From: an uncultured Actinomycetes bacterium
Lineage (GTDB): Bacteria; Actinomycetota; Actinomycetes; S36-B12
Assembly: GCA_903918595.1 (NCBI GenBank)
Contig: CAIXFB010000252.1
Span: 1 to 23,046 of the forward strand
DNA: 23,046 nt
Reading direction: 5' to 3'
A program made the position numbers and the translations under genes. Within the stretch, counting starts at the first letter, position 1, and the number at the start of each line of letters is the position of its first letter. The notes under the pieces were generated by a model. That model searched no databases. It was not told the origin of the DNA and worked only from the letters and a program-made list of their open reading frames with translations. Shown one piece after another: positions 8,487 through 15,917 of the stretch.

Positions 8487-10363
8487 GCAATCACAACATC
8501 TGGCTGACCTACCAGTCATTCACCCGGGATCGCTCTGTTAAGAATGAACGGGTCACCAAGATCTTGGTGAGACGGATCCTCACCTATGCCACGCCATACA
8601 AGACGATCATTGGTTTCTTCCTTGTGACGTTGGTGGCAGGGGCCCTACTTTCGGTAGCACAGCCGCTGCTTTTCCGTCGAATTGTTGACGACGGAATTTC
8701 GGTAAGTGATTCCTCAGTGGTCACATGGACTGCAATCTTGATCGGTGTTCTGGCGATCCTCGATGCAGGTGTGGGGTTGGTTGGCCGCTACTACTCCGCC
8801 CGAATCGGCGAAGGGCTGATTTTTGATCTGCGGACCCAGGTGTATGACCATGTGCAGCGCCAGTCGATCGCATTCTTCACCCGGGCACAGACGGGGGCCT
8901 TGATCTCCAGGTTGAACAGCGATGTGATTGGTGCCCAACAAGCCTTCACGTCAACCTTGGGTGGCGTGTTAGGCAATCTGATCTCTCTGATCGTTGTCCT
9001 GATTGCCATGTTCGCTTTGTCTTGGCAAATCACCCTTGCTGCTCTTGTCCTGGTGCCGATTTTTCTGCTTCCAGCCAGGTGGATGGGTCGACGCTTACAG
9101 GTTCTTACCCGTGAACAGATGTCGGTTAATGCTGTCATGGGTAACCAGATGAATGAGCGGTTCAACGTTTCAGGTGCACTGTTGGTCAAGCTTTTTGGTC
9201 GCCCAGATGAGGAAGCTACAAACTTTTCCAAGGAGGCAGGTCGGGTTCGTGACATTGGTATTCGTATTGCCATGGCGAACCGGTGGTTCTTCACCGCATT
9301 GCTTCTCGTTGCATCGTTGGCAACGGCCATCACCTACGGATTGGGTGGCAATCTGGTCATCAACGGCAACATCACACTCGGCACTCTTCTCGCATTAGTT
9401 GCACTATTGGCGCAGCTGTACGGGCCCTTGACCGCGCTATCGAATGTCCGGGTTGACGTGATGACCGCACTTGTTTCATTCGATCGTGTCTTTGAAGTAC
9501 TTGATCTCAAGCCCTTAGTGACTGAGCCGGAGCATCCGCTCCCACTGCCCGATGGTCCTCTCGGAATCGCCGTACAAGATGTGTCGTTCCGCTACCCGTC
9601 GGCTGAGGAAGTATCGCTGGCATCACTTGAATCGACCGCGCGTGAGGAGAGTCGCGGAACAGGCGCCTTGGTGCTCTCGGATCTGAGTTTCACTGTTGCC
9701 CCTGGCACCATGACGGCGTTGGTAGGAACCTCGGGAGCAGGAAAGTCAACCATCATCAGCCTTCTGACAAGACTGTACGACCCAACTTCCGGGAGCATCT
9801 CGATTGGGGGCATTGACCTTCGTCAGGTGAGTTCCGTGGATCTCCGGGCAGCTGAAGGTGTTGTTGTTCAAGACGCGCATTTGTTCCACGACACAATTCG
9901 CGCAAACCTGCTCTACGCCCGGCCGGGTTCTTCAGATGCGCAATTACGGCGCGCCTGCGAGCAGGCCCAAATAATTGACATGGTCGATGCGCTGCCCGAC
10001 GGACTTGGGACAGTCGTTGGAGACCGCGGCTACCGACTCTCTGGGGGTGAGAAGCAACGCATTGCACTTGCTCGATTGTTACTGAAGGGTCCTCGTGTGG
10101 TGATCTTGGATGAGGCAACCGCGCATTTGGACAGCGAGAGTGAAAGGGCTGTTCAAGTAGCCCTTGAGAACGCGCTATCTGGAAGAACGTCAATTGTTAT
10201 CGCGCATCGACTCTCCACCATCATCCAAGCGGACCAGATCCTTGTTATAGATGATGGTGCTGTTCGTGAGAGTGGAACCCACTTTGAATTATTGGCGGCA
10301 AATGGTGCGTACACGGATCTGTACCGAACCCAATTCTCACATCAGGAAAATTTGGAACAATGA
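8483..10363 (+). CDS. ABC exporter half-transporter (fused membrane and ATPase domains)
   Basis: The protein has 626 residues. The N-terminal half is a six-helix ABC transporter type 1 domain: hydrophobic segments start around residue 43, with further ones in LISLIVVLIAMFALSW and FFTALLLVASLATAITYGL. The C-terminal ATPase has Walker A GTSGAGKST (Lys421), signature LSGGEKQR (from Leu519), Walker B VVILDEATAHLD (Glu544) and the H-loop IAHRLSTI. It resembles MdlB/MsbA-type exporters working as homodimers; the substrate is unknown. The start is TTG 8483, overlapping the crotonase stop as TTGA, with AGGA at 8472-8475 seven nt upstream. Because TTG is rare, a start a little downstream is possible. 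The gene converges on SURF1 with only 9 nt between stops. Confidence 0.9.
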   Translation: MSNHNIWLTYQSFTRDRSVKNERVTKILVRRILTYATPYKTIIGFFLVTLVAGALLSVAQPLLFRRIVDDGISVSDSSVVTWTAILIGVLAILDAGVGLVGRYYSARIGEGLIFDLRTQVYDHVQRQSIAFFTRAQTGALISRLNSDVIGAQQAFTSTLGGVLGNLISLIVVLIAMFALSWQITLAALVLVPIFLLPARWMGRRLQVLTREQMSVNAVMGNQMNERFNVSGALLVKLFGRPDEEATNFSKEAGRVRDIGIRIAMANRWFFTALLLVASLATAITYGLGGNLVINGNITLGTLLALVALLAQLYGPLTALSNVRVDVMTALVSFDRVFEVLDLKPLVTEPEHPLPLPDGPLGIAVQDVSFRYPSAEEVSLASLESTAREESRGTGALVLSDLSFTVAPGTMTALVGTSGAGKSTIISLLTRLYDPTSGSISIGGIDLRQVSSVDLRAAEGVVVQDAHLFHDTIRANLLYARPGSSDAQLRRACEQAQIIDMVDALPDGLGTVVGDRGYRLSGGEKQRIALARLLLKGPRVVILDEATAHLDSESERAVQVALENALSGRTSIVIAHRLSTIIQADQILVIDDGAVRESGTHFELLAANGAYTDLYRTQFSHQENLEQ

Positions 10364-10372
10364 GTTGAATCG

Positions 10373-11098
10373 TCATTGCGAAATGGCTGAAGACTCACGA
10401 TCTTCTTTTTCTTCTCTGCGAAGAAAGTAGAACCAGCCCACCGCTGCGACGAGAGCAAAAAGTATCCACTGAACGGCGTACGAGATGTTTTGCCCCTCAT
10501 CGACACTGGGGAGGGGCACCGACAGTAGGCCCTCTTCTGGCGCATCGGTCGCCATCAGTTGGAGGAAATTGCTAGCGGTGGGGGAGCCGGTTTCCGGCAG
10601 AACCTTCGGGTCGACACCGGGCACCTGACCTTGTGGGAGACCCAGAACTGGATCGGTTCCTTCAGGTGCACGGATGGCCGCAGTGATGTCGATCACACCA
10701 CCCGGAGCAGCTGGCACCTCGATTACTCCTGTCGCGCTCGATGCGGCTGGCAACCATCCACGAAGCAGCCATACCTGTGCACCATCTGCCGTCTGGAATG
10801 GCGTCATGACCCACAGTCCGTTCGAACCCTCCAACGGTCGCTTCCGGACGAGGACTGAATACTCGTCCCGAAAGGTCCCGTTCATTTTCACAGGTGTGAA
10901 GGCAATGAGTTCGTCGGCATCTGCCGCACTGTCCAGTGTTTGCGGGTCCGAGACGGACACCTCAATTGCGATGCGGTCTGCACGTCGCTCGTCCGCCCGG
11001 CTCCACTGCCACCAACTCAGAACACCGAATGCTCCGATTGAGAAAATGACCAGCAAGGTGAAACCCTGCCACCGTCTTGTCAGTAGGAGGGATTTCAC
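10373..11098 (-). CDS. SURF1 family membrane protein (cytochrome oxidase assembly)
   Basis: The 241-residue protein has the SURF1 plan: an N-terminal transmembrane helix (about residues 12-31) followed by the WWQWSRADER motif, a periplasm-facing domain with the LLRGWLPA motif, and a C-terminal helix introduced by NISYAVQWILFALV. SURF1 proteins help insert heme a into aa3-type cytochrome c oxidase. No oxidase genes are in the window. It lies 9 nt downstream of the DUF3099 gene on the same strand and is probably cotranscribed with it. Confidence 0.92.
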   Translation of the reverse strand: MKSLLLTRRWQGFTLLVIFSIGAFGVLSWWQWSRADERRADRIAIEVSVSDPQTLDSAADADELIAFTPVKMNGTFRDEYSVLVRKRPLEGSNGLWVMTPFQTADGAQVWLLRGWLPAASSATGVIEVPAAPGGVIDITAAIRAPEGTDPVLGLPQGQVPGVDPKVLPETGSPTASNFLQLMATDAPEEGLLSVPLPSVDEGQNISYAVQWILFALVAAVGWFYFLRREEKEDRESSAISQ

Positions 11099-11107
11099 GT
11101 TGTAAGA

Positions 11108-11428
11108 CTATGTGAGCGGGCGATCAATGATGACGCCCTCAAGGGCAGTGGCTTTGCTGGGAAGGGCAATCTGAGGTTGCGCCTCGACACCCATTTCTCC
11201 GGCCTCGTCAGCGGTCCGGCCTGCGTTGGCAACAACCACCGCCAGGTAGGGCAGGATGACAGCGCCAGCGATGAAGACCCAACGGGGCCAGCCGGGGACA
11301 ATGATGGCGGCAATCACACACCCGGTTCTAATGCCCATGGAGATCAAGTAGCGCCGTGTCCGGTCGCTCTGCTCCTTGCTGAGGGCGCGCTGAGCTCCTG
11401 TGATCGTGTGGACGGGTGTCTCTTGCAC
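11108..11428 (-). CDS. DUF3099 family small membrane protein
   Basis: This 106-residue protein matches the actinobacterial DUF3099 family. It begins with ITGAQRALSKEQSDRTRRY, then has two hydrophobic segments (IRTGCVIAAIIVPG and WVFIAGAVILPYLAVVVAN) and a polar tail. The function of the family is unknown. The start is GTG at 11428 (minus strand). On that strand, GAGAG directly precedes the start with no usable spacing, while a TAGATT -10-like box ends exactly 6 nt before the GTG, so the mRNA may be leaderless. SURF1 follows in the same transcript. Confidence 0.88.
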   Translation of the reverse strand: MQETPVHTITGAQRALSKEQSDRTRRYLISMGIRTGCVIAAIIVPGWPRWVFIAGAVILPYLAVVVANAGRTADEAGEMGVEAQPQIALPSKATALEGVIIDRPLT

Positions 11429-11434
11429 CTCTCT

Positions 11435-11440
11435 AATCTA
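11435..11440 (-). promoter_or_regulatory. Likely -10 box (TAGATT) for DUF3099-SURF1, leaderless arrangement
   Basis: On the minus strand TAGATT is followed by exactly 6 nt and then GTG 11428. A transcript starting about 7 nt after the -10 box would begin at or next to the start codon. The same TANNNT-N6-GTG layout occurs before the genes at 15132 and 19671. No -35 element is recognised. Confidence 0.5.
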
Positions 11441-11486
11441 TGCCCACTTTCGCAGCGGCGCACGCCGGCCGAGGAGACAGAAGACC

Positions 11487-11492
11487 TAAGAT
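11487..11492 (+). promoter_or_regulatory. Possible -10 box (TAAGAT) for the dodecin-fabG-enoyl reductase run
   Basis: TAAGAT lies in the 124-nt divergent gap between DUF3099 (-) and dodecin (+). It would give a leader of about 50 nt ending in the AGGAGG ribosome-binding site at 11541-11546. No clear -35 box is visible. No fatty-acid regulator site was recognised in the gap. Confidence 0.4.
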
Positions 11493-11552
11493 CGTGACTT
11501 GTCGGTTGACCACTGCGTCGGTGGAGCCGCATGAAGCCATAGGAGGCGAATC

Positions 11553-11765
11553 GTGTCTGATCGGGCATACGGAATAGCTGAAGTCGTCGGCACCTCAAAG
11601 GAGTCCATAGAGGCTGCTATCCGCAATGCGGTCTCACGGGCGGGTGCGATCCACCTGCATGTCGACTGGTTTGAAGTTTCCCAAATGCGTGGGTATGTGC
11701 GGGAGAACAACGTTGATCACTTCCAGGTGACGGTCAAGGTGGGCTACCGACTTGAGGATGCGTAG
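11553..11765 (+). CDS. Dodecin, flavin-binding storage protein
   Basis: Dodecins are about 70-residue proteins that assemble as hollow dodecamers and store flavins (FMN or riboflavin), sometimes with CoA. This 70-residue protein aligns along its full length: YGIAEVVGTSKESIEAAIRN, then HVDWFEVSQMRG, with the Trp of DWFEV being the residue that stacks on the flavin, and VTVKVGYRLED at the C-terminus. The start is GTG 11553 with a strong AGGAGG at 11541-11546, 6 nt upstream. It is the first gene of a rightward run with fabG, separated from it by 45 nt. Confidence 0.95.
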   Translation: MSDRAYGIAEVVGTSKESIEAAIRNAVSRAGAIHLHVDWFEVSQMRGYVRENNVDHFQVTVKVGYRLEDA

Positions 11766-11810
11766 CAGAGTGCAGGTCTTTTCTCGCGATTTGATAGGGA
11801 GCGTTCACCT

Positions 11811-12536
11811 GTGACTGAGCCAACGTCTGGAGCACAAGGTGTGGCGCTCGTCACTGGTGCTAACCGTGGTATTGGGGCAGCCATTGCTCAGCGCCTGATC
11901 TCAGATGGTTTTCTTGTGGTTGGAGCGACCAGATCTGGGCAGGCCCCGGATTGCACCCACAGTGTTCAGGTCGATGTTGCCTCACCGGATTCGATCTCTG
12001 CAGCGATTGCTGAGGTCGAAGCCAAACATGGACCAGTGTCGGTTCTCGTTGCGAACGCAGGGATCACTCGTGATGCATTGTTGATGCGGATGTCCGAATC
12101 AGATATTGACGATGTTTTGTCTACCAATCTTGGTGGTTCTATCCGGTTGGCACGCGCGGGCCTGCGAGGCATGCTCAAGGCCCGCGGAGGGAGAATCATT
12201 TTCATTTCTTCGGTGGTAGCAATGATGGGAAGTGCGGGCCAGGTGAACTACGCCGCATCCAAAGCGGGACTCATCGGCGCTGCCCGTTCCCTAGCCCGCG
12301 AGGTTGGGTCGCGTGGGATCACGGTAAATGTTGTTGCGCCCGGTTTTGTCGACACGGACATGACGGCTGACCTTGACCCTTCTAGAAAAGACGAGATTTT
12401 GGGAGCCGTTCCACTTGGACGGTACGCAACCCCTGCCGAAGTTGCTGGTGTCGTGAGTTTCTTGGCATCAGCAGATGGCGGTTACGTCACGGGTGCGGTT
12501 ATCCCGGTCGACGGCGGATTAGGAATGGGTCACTGA
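11811..12536 (+). CDS. fabG: 3-oxoacyl-[ACP] reductase FabG
   Basis: This NADPH-dependent short-chain dehydrogenase makes the first reduction in each type II fatty acid elongation round. In its 241 residues it has the cofactor motif VTGANRGIGAAIA, the VANAG motif, and the catalytic Ser134, Tyr147 and Lys151 (YAASK), offset by exactly four residues from the E. coli FabG numbering as I recall it. PGFVDTDMT and VDGGLGMGH at the end are typical of FabG. The start is GTG 11811 with AGGGAG at 11796-11801. The enoyl reductase gene follows at once, the same pairing as mycobacterial fabG1-inhA. Confidence 0.94.
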   Translation: MTEPTSGAQGVALVTGANRGIGAAIAQRLISDGFLVVGATRSGQAPDCTHSVQVDVASPDSISAAIAEVEAKHGPVSVLVANAGITRDALLMRMSESDIDDVLSTNLGGSIRLARAGLRGMLKARGGRIIFISSVVAMMGSAGQVNYAASKAGLIGAARSLAREVGSRGITVNVVAPGFVDTDMTADLDPSRKDEILGAVPLGRYATPAEVAGVVSFLASADGGYVTGAVIPVDGGLGMGH

Positions 12537-12560
12537 GTGAGCGAGCAAAGGTCAACATCC

Positions 12561-13328
12561 ATGGGCATTTTGCAAGGTAAGTCAATTCTGGTGACAGGTG
12601 TCCTCACGGATCAGTCCATCGCCTTTCACGTTGCTCGGTTAGCGCAAGAGCAGGGAGCCCAAGTGATCCTCACGTCCTTTGGGCGGGCTTCTTCTCTCAC
12701 ACGTCGAACAGCAACACGGTTACCCCAACCTGCTGAGGTCATTGAACTCGATGTGACAAACGCGGAGGATTTGGCTGGACTGGCTGCTGCTGTGCGCGTT
12801 CATGCACCACGACTCAATGGCGTGGTGCACTCGATCGGTTTTGCGCCGGAGGCGGCACTTGGTGGGAACTTCCTGAACACCACATGGGCCGATGTTTCTA
12901 CGGCTATCGAAGTGAGCGCGTTTTCCCTCAAGTCACTTGCCATGGCAACCTTGCCCTTGTTGGATGAGGGCAGCTGCATCGTGGGCCTCGACTTTGATGC
13001 CACAGTGGCATGGCCGGTGTATGACTGGATGGGTGTTGCGAAGGCTGCCCTCGAAAGCACCGCGCGGTATCTAGCGCGTGATCTCGGACCACAGGGCATC
13101 CGAGTCAACCTCGTAGCAGCAGGGCCGATTCGAACTATGGCTGCGAAGAACATTCCTGGTTTCGAGGAATTCGAAGTCGTCTGGACCGAGCGGGCACCAT
13201 TGGGTTGGGACCTGAACAATCCTGAACCTGCAGCTCAGGCGTGTGTTGCGCTGATGTCCGACTGGTTCCCAAGCACAACAGGTGAGATTGTTCATGTCGA
13301 TGGTGGAGTTCACTCACAAGGTGCCTAA
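12561..13328 (+). CDS. fabI: Enoyl-[ACP] reductase, InhA/FabI type
   Basis: This NADH-dependent enzyme makes the last reduction of fatty acid elongation. The protein (255 residues from ATG 12561) has the enoyl-reductase version of the nucleotide motif (VTGVLTDQSIAFHVA), VVHSIGF, and the catalytic Tyr154-x6-Lys161 (YDWMGVAK), with AAGPIRTMA after it. It is closest to the actinobacterial InhA group. The segment after PIRT is about 10 residues shorter than the long substrate loop of M. tuberculosis InhA. GTG 12537, abutting the fabG stop, is an alternative start, but family N-termini begin at the MGILQGK segment and AAAGG at 12547-12551 suits ATG 12561. Confidence 0.93.
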   Translation: MGILQGKSILVTGVLTDQSIAFHVARLAQEQGAQVILTSFGRASSLTRRTATRLPQPAEVIELDVTNAEDLAGLAAAVRVHAPRLNGVVHSIGFAPEAALGGNFLNTTWADVSTAIEVSAFSLKSLAMATLPLLDEGSCIVGLDFDATVAWPVYDWMGVAKAALESTARYLARDLGPQGIRVNLVAAGPIRTMAAKNIPGFEEFEVVWTERAPLGWDLNNPEPAAQACVALMSDWFPSTTGEIVHVDGGVHSQGA

Positions 13329-13829
13329 ATGAATCGGCGTTTAATTCTTTGGCGGCACGCCAAGTCCTCATACCCTGCACATGTACTCGATATTGATCGA
13401 CCGCTCGGAGATCGAGGCGTACACGATGCGTGTGAGCTTCGACGGGTAATTCGCCGCACCACGTCCGGCCTACGGACTCGAGTATTGATGTCACCATCAC
13501 GTCGCACACTGGAAACGTGGGCGTGGGCCGGTTCGGATATGGAGCCCTGTGAGACCGAAATTCGGAGTGAGCTCTACCTAGCGGATCGATGGATGTTGCT
13601 ATCTCAGATCCGCCTCGAATCTGAAAACACAGAAGCACTCGTTGTGTTGGCTCACGATCCAGGGCTTCATGAACTTGTTATTGAGCTTTCCGGAAGTAGT
13701 TCCGTGGCCGACCCAGTGAGGTCGAAATTCCCAACGAATGCTTTCGCAGTGTTCGCTGTGACCTCACCCTGGTCGGAATTCGAACGCGGGATTCACCTCA
13801 AAGAAGTTCTCATCGCGCGAGGTCAGTGA
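13329..13829 (+). CDS. SixA-like histidine phosphatase (phosphoglycerate mutase superfamily)
   Basis: The 166-residue protein belongs to the histidine phosphatase superfamily. It has the phosphate-binding LWRHAKSS motif with catalytic His10, an SPSRRTLET arginine segment, a Glu in SELYLAD, and the second histidine His109 in VLAHDPGLHEL. The short length and the RHAKSS variant fit SixA-like phosphohistidine phosphatases, but the substrate is unknown. ATG 13329 directly abuts the enoyl reductase stop. The 3' end overlaps the convergent serB gene by 7 nt. Similar phosphatase genes occur next to fabI in other actinobacteria, so the linkage may be functional, though no mechanism is evident. Confidence 0.85.
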   Translation: MNRRLILWRHAKSSYPAHVLDIDRPLGDRGVHDACELRRVIRRTTSGLRTRVLMSPSRRTLETWAWAGSDMEPCETEIRSELYLADRWMLLSQIRLESENTEALVVLAHDPGLHELVIELSGSSSVADPVRSKFPTNAFAVFAVTSPWSEFERGIHLKEVLIARGQ

Positions 13830-15064
13830 CTAGGCCCAGAACGGTCACGCGCATCAGCACTTTCAATTTCCTCGCGTGTTATTCCCAGCAGATACAGCAC
13901 CGAATCAAGGTAGGGCACATTCACTGATGTGTCGGCAGCAATCTTGAGCGCCGGTTTCGCATTGAATGCCACTCCGAGACCAGCGGCCTCAATCATCTCG
14001 ATGTCGTTTGCTCCATCGCCGATTGCGATAGTGCGGTGGCGAGGAATTCCATGACGAAGGGAAAATTCCTCAAGTGCTGCAGCTTTGCCAGCGCTATCAA
14101 TAATCGAGCCCACAACTCGCCCGGTGAGTTTGCCGTCGACGATCTCCAAAGTGTTTGCTCGCATCTCAGCAACCCCCAACTCGGCGGCCAGTGGTGCAAT
14201 GACTTGAGAAAATCCTCCTGAAACGAGGGCGATCCGATAGCCGAGGCGGTGCAATGTTCGGCAGAACGTTCGGGCACCCGGGGTGAGTTCAACGCGGTCT
14301 CGCACGGTATCGATCACGCCTTCAGGCAATCCAGCCAAAAGAGTCACTCGGGCGCGAAGAGACTCAGCGAAATCCAATTCGCCACGCATGGCTCGCTCGG
14401 TGATTGCGGCTACCTCTGCAAGGCGACCAGCCTCATCGGCAAGCAGGTCGATAACTTCATTTTGGATAAGCGTGGAATCCACATCCATCACAACGAGGTA
14501 CTGGCCTCGGCGATCTAAACCGGCGTCTTGAACCGAAATATCGGCACTCTCAGAGCTGGAGAGGGCAGCTAAGGGACGGCGCAACACATCAGGATCAACG
14601 CCCGAACCTTCGAGTACAACAGCAGTCACGGGGTACGAGGCGATTCGACGAATTCGGTCAATATTGCCCCCATGATCGGCAATCTCTTCGGCGACCTTGC
14701 TGACGACGCTGGGGGAGAGCGGGCTGCCCATCACGGTCACATGAATGCGGTTATGGCGGCCAGCGGTGTCTTCGGCGACCCCGGGGATGGTCGTCACATC
14801 CATCCCTAGATTGGATGCAGTCAGTCGAATCTCAGTTCGCAGAGCGGTAATAACCTCGCCCTCATCCAAGGGAGATCGAGGATCAACGCCTACCAGCACG
14901 GCGAGAACAAGGCGCCCCCTGACAACGAGCTGTTCCATGTCAAGAACATGAACGGGAAACCGTGCGCAGGTATTGAACAGGTCTCGTGTTACCCCAGGTT
15001 TGTCTTCGCCAGAAACGGTGATCAGCAGGGTGCGCACGTTCTGCTCGGCAACAGCGGTCGACAT
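13823..15064 (-). CDS. serB: SerB, phosphoserine phosphatase with ACT domains
   Basis: SerB hydrolyses phosphoserine to serine, the last step of serine synthesis. It has 413 residues from ATG 15064. Two ACT-like domains (about residues 11-80 and 106-175), which commonly sense serine, precede the HAD phosphatase domain. Visible motifs are D194-V-D196-S-T (nucleophile and acid), Ser282 in VSGGF, Lys327, and Asp350/Asp354 in GDGANDIE. A start at 15115 would add 17 basic residues foreign to the family; AAGGGA lies 9 nt before ATG 15064. The gene is divergent from the ABC ATPase gene (67 nt apart) and ends inside the phosphatase gene opposite. Confidence 0.95.
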   Translation of the reverse strand: MSTAVAEQNVRTLLITVSGEDKPGVTRDLFNTCARFPVHVLDMEQLVVRGRLVLAVLVGVDPRSPLDEGEVITALRTEIRLTASNLGMDVTTIPGVAEDTAGRHNRIHVTVMGSPLSPSVVSKVAEEIADHGGNIDRIRRIASYPVTAVVLEGSGVDPDVLRRPLAALSSSESADISVQDAGLDRRGQYLVVMDVDSTLIQNEVIDLLADEAGRLAEVAAITERAMRGELDFAESLRARVTLLAGLPEGVIDTVRDRVELTPGARTFCRTLHRLGYRIALVSGGFSQVIAPLAAELGVAEMRANTLEIVDGKLTGRVVGSIIDSAGKAAALEEFSLRHGIPRHRTIAIGDGANDIEMIEAAGLGVAFNAKPALKIAADTSVNVPYLDSVLYLLGITREEIESADARDRSGPSH

Positions 15065-15119
15065 CTGGCGTGGTCCCTTCCGGTTGTATCGGCCCGTGCG
15101 GCGCCAATAGGGCACACCT

Positions 15120-15125
15120 TATGGT
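15120..15125 (+). promoter_or_regulatory. Likely -10 box (TATGGT) for the ABC ATPase-photolyase-pgsA-gcvH run
   Basis: TATGGT is followed by 6 nt and GTG 15132, the same layout as at 11428(-) and 19671(+). No ribosome-binding site precedes either GTG 15126 or GTG 15132, which favours a leaderless transcript starting at 15132. No -35 box is evident. Confidence 0.45.
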
Positions 15126-15131
15126 GTGGCT

Positions 15132-15917
15132 GTGAGTGTTCTGGGGATGCGAGGAGTCGGTGTCCTCCGTGGCACCAGGTGGATTCTCCGAGATGTCGAC
15201 TGGTCGGTTGAGCCCATGCAGCACTGGGTCGTCATTGGAGCGAACGGGGCTGGTAAGTCCACATTGATGGACTTGGCTGCCGCGAGGAGTTTCCCTTCTG
15301 TGGGCCAGGTCACAGCCTTGGATGAGGTGCTTGGCGAGGTAGATCTCGCAGAGCTTCGACAAAGAATCGGCTTCGCTAGTTCGGTTGCAGCCCAACTCAT
15401 CGACGATGCCGAACACGTTATTGACGTAGTCCGAACAGCTGCCCATGGGATGTCAGGTTCGTGGCAGGAGACCTACGACAGGACAGATGACCTTCGTGCA
15501 CGAGATCTACTGCAACGATGGGGTGTCGACTCCCTTGCCAAGAAAGAGTTCGCCCGACTGAGCGAGGGTGAGCGAAAACGAGTTTTGATCGCCCGGGCGT
15601 TAATGAGCGACCCAGAACTCCTCATTCTGGACGAGCCAGGGGCCAGTTTGGATTTGGCCGGTCGGGAGGATTTGGTGGCTCGGTTAGATGCTTTTGCGAA
15701 GGGGGCGGATTCACCCAGCATGGTGCTTGTGACCCACCATGTTGAAGAGATTCCTCCGAGCTTCACTCATGCACTTGTGCTGCGAGACGGTGCCGTGCTG
15801 GCTCTTGGACCAATTGGGCAGGTTATGACCAGCCCAATTTTGTCGGAGGCCTTTGCAATCCCACTCCTGGTGCAGTGCGTTGACGGCAGATACACAGCCA
15901 GATCGACATCCTCATGA
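15132..15917 (+). CDS. Orphan ABC transporter-type ATP-binding protein
   Basis: This is a single ABC ATPase domain of 261 residues without a membrane domain. It has Walker A GANGAGKST (Lys42), the signature LSEGERKR (third residue Glu instead of Gly), Walker B LLILDEPGASLDLAG and an H-loop His in VTHHVEE. No permease or binding protein gene lies nearby, so either the permease is elsewhere or it is a soluble ATPase, as in some ModF-like proteins. The start is GTG 15132 by the leaderless layout; GTG 15126 would add two residues. The stop overlaps the photolyase start (ATGA), so the two are translationally coupled. The substrate is unknown. Confidence 0.82.
   Translation: MSVLGMRGVGVLRGTRWILRDVDWSVEPMQHWVVIGANGAGKSTLMDLAAARSFPSVGQVTALDEVLGEVDLAELRQRIGFASSVAAQLIDDAEHVIDVVRTAAHGMSGSWQETYDRTDDLRARDLLQRWGVDSLAKKEFARLSEGERKRVLIARALMSDPELLILDEPGASLDLAGREDLVARLDAFAKGADSPSMVLVTHHVEEIPPSFTHALVLRDGAVLALGPIGQVMTSPILSEAFAIPLLVQCVDGRYTARSTSS

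Noticed and set aside
8791..9333. 180-codon minus-strand frame opposite the ABC exporter
   Set aside because: It lies within the membrane-domain coding region and shows no protein family features; a mirror artefact of the codon bias.
10358..10378. CAATGA...TCATTG inverted repeat between the convergent ABC exporter and SURF1 genes as a bidirectional terminator
   Set aside because: Only 6 AT-rich base pairs with a 9-nt loop and no extension or T tract; too weak to call.
12537..12560. GTG 12537 as start of the enoyl reductase
   Set aside because: It abuts the fabG stop, which is attractive for coupling, but adds eight non-conserved residues before the usual family N-terminus, and ATG 12561 has a better-spaced AAAGG.
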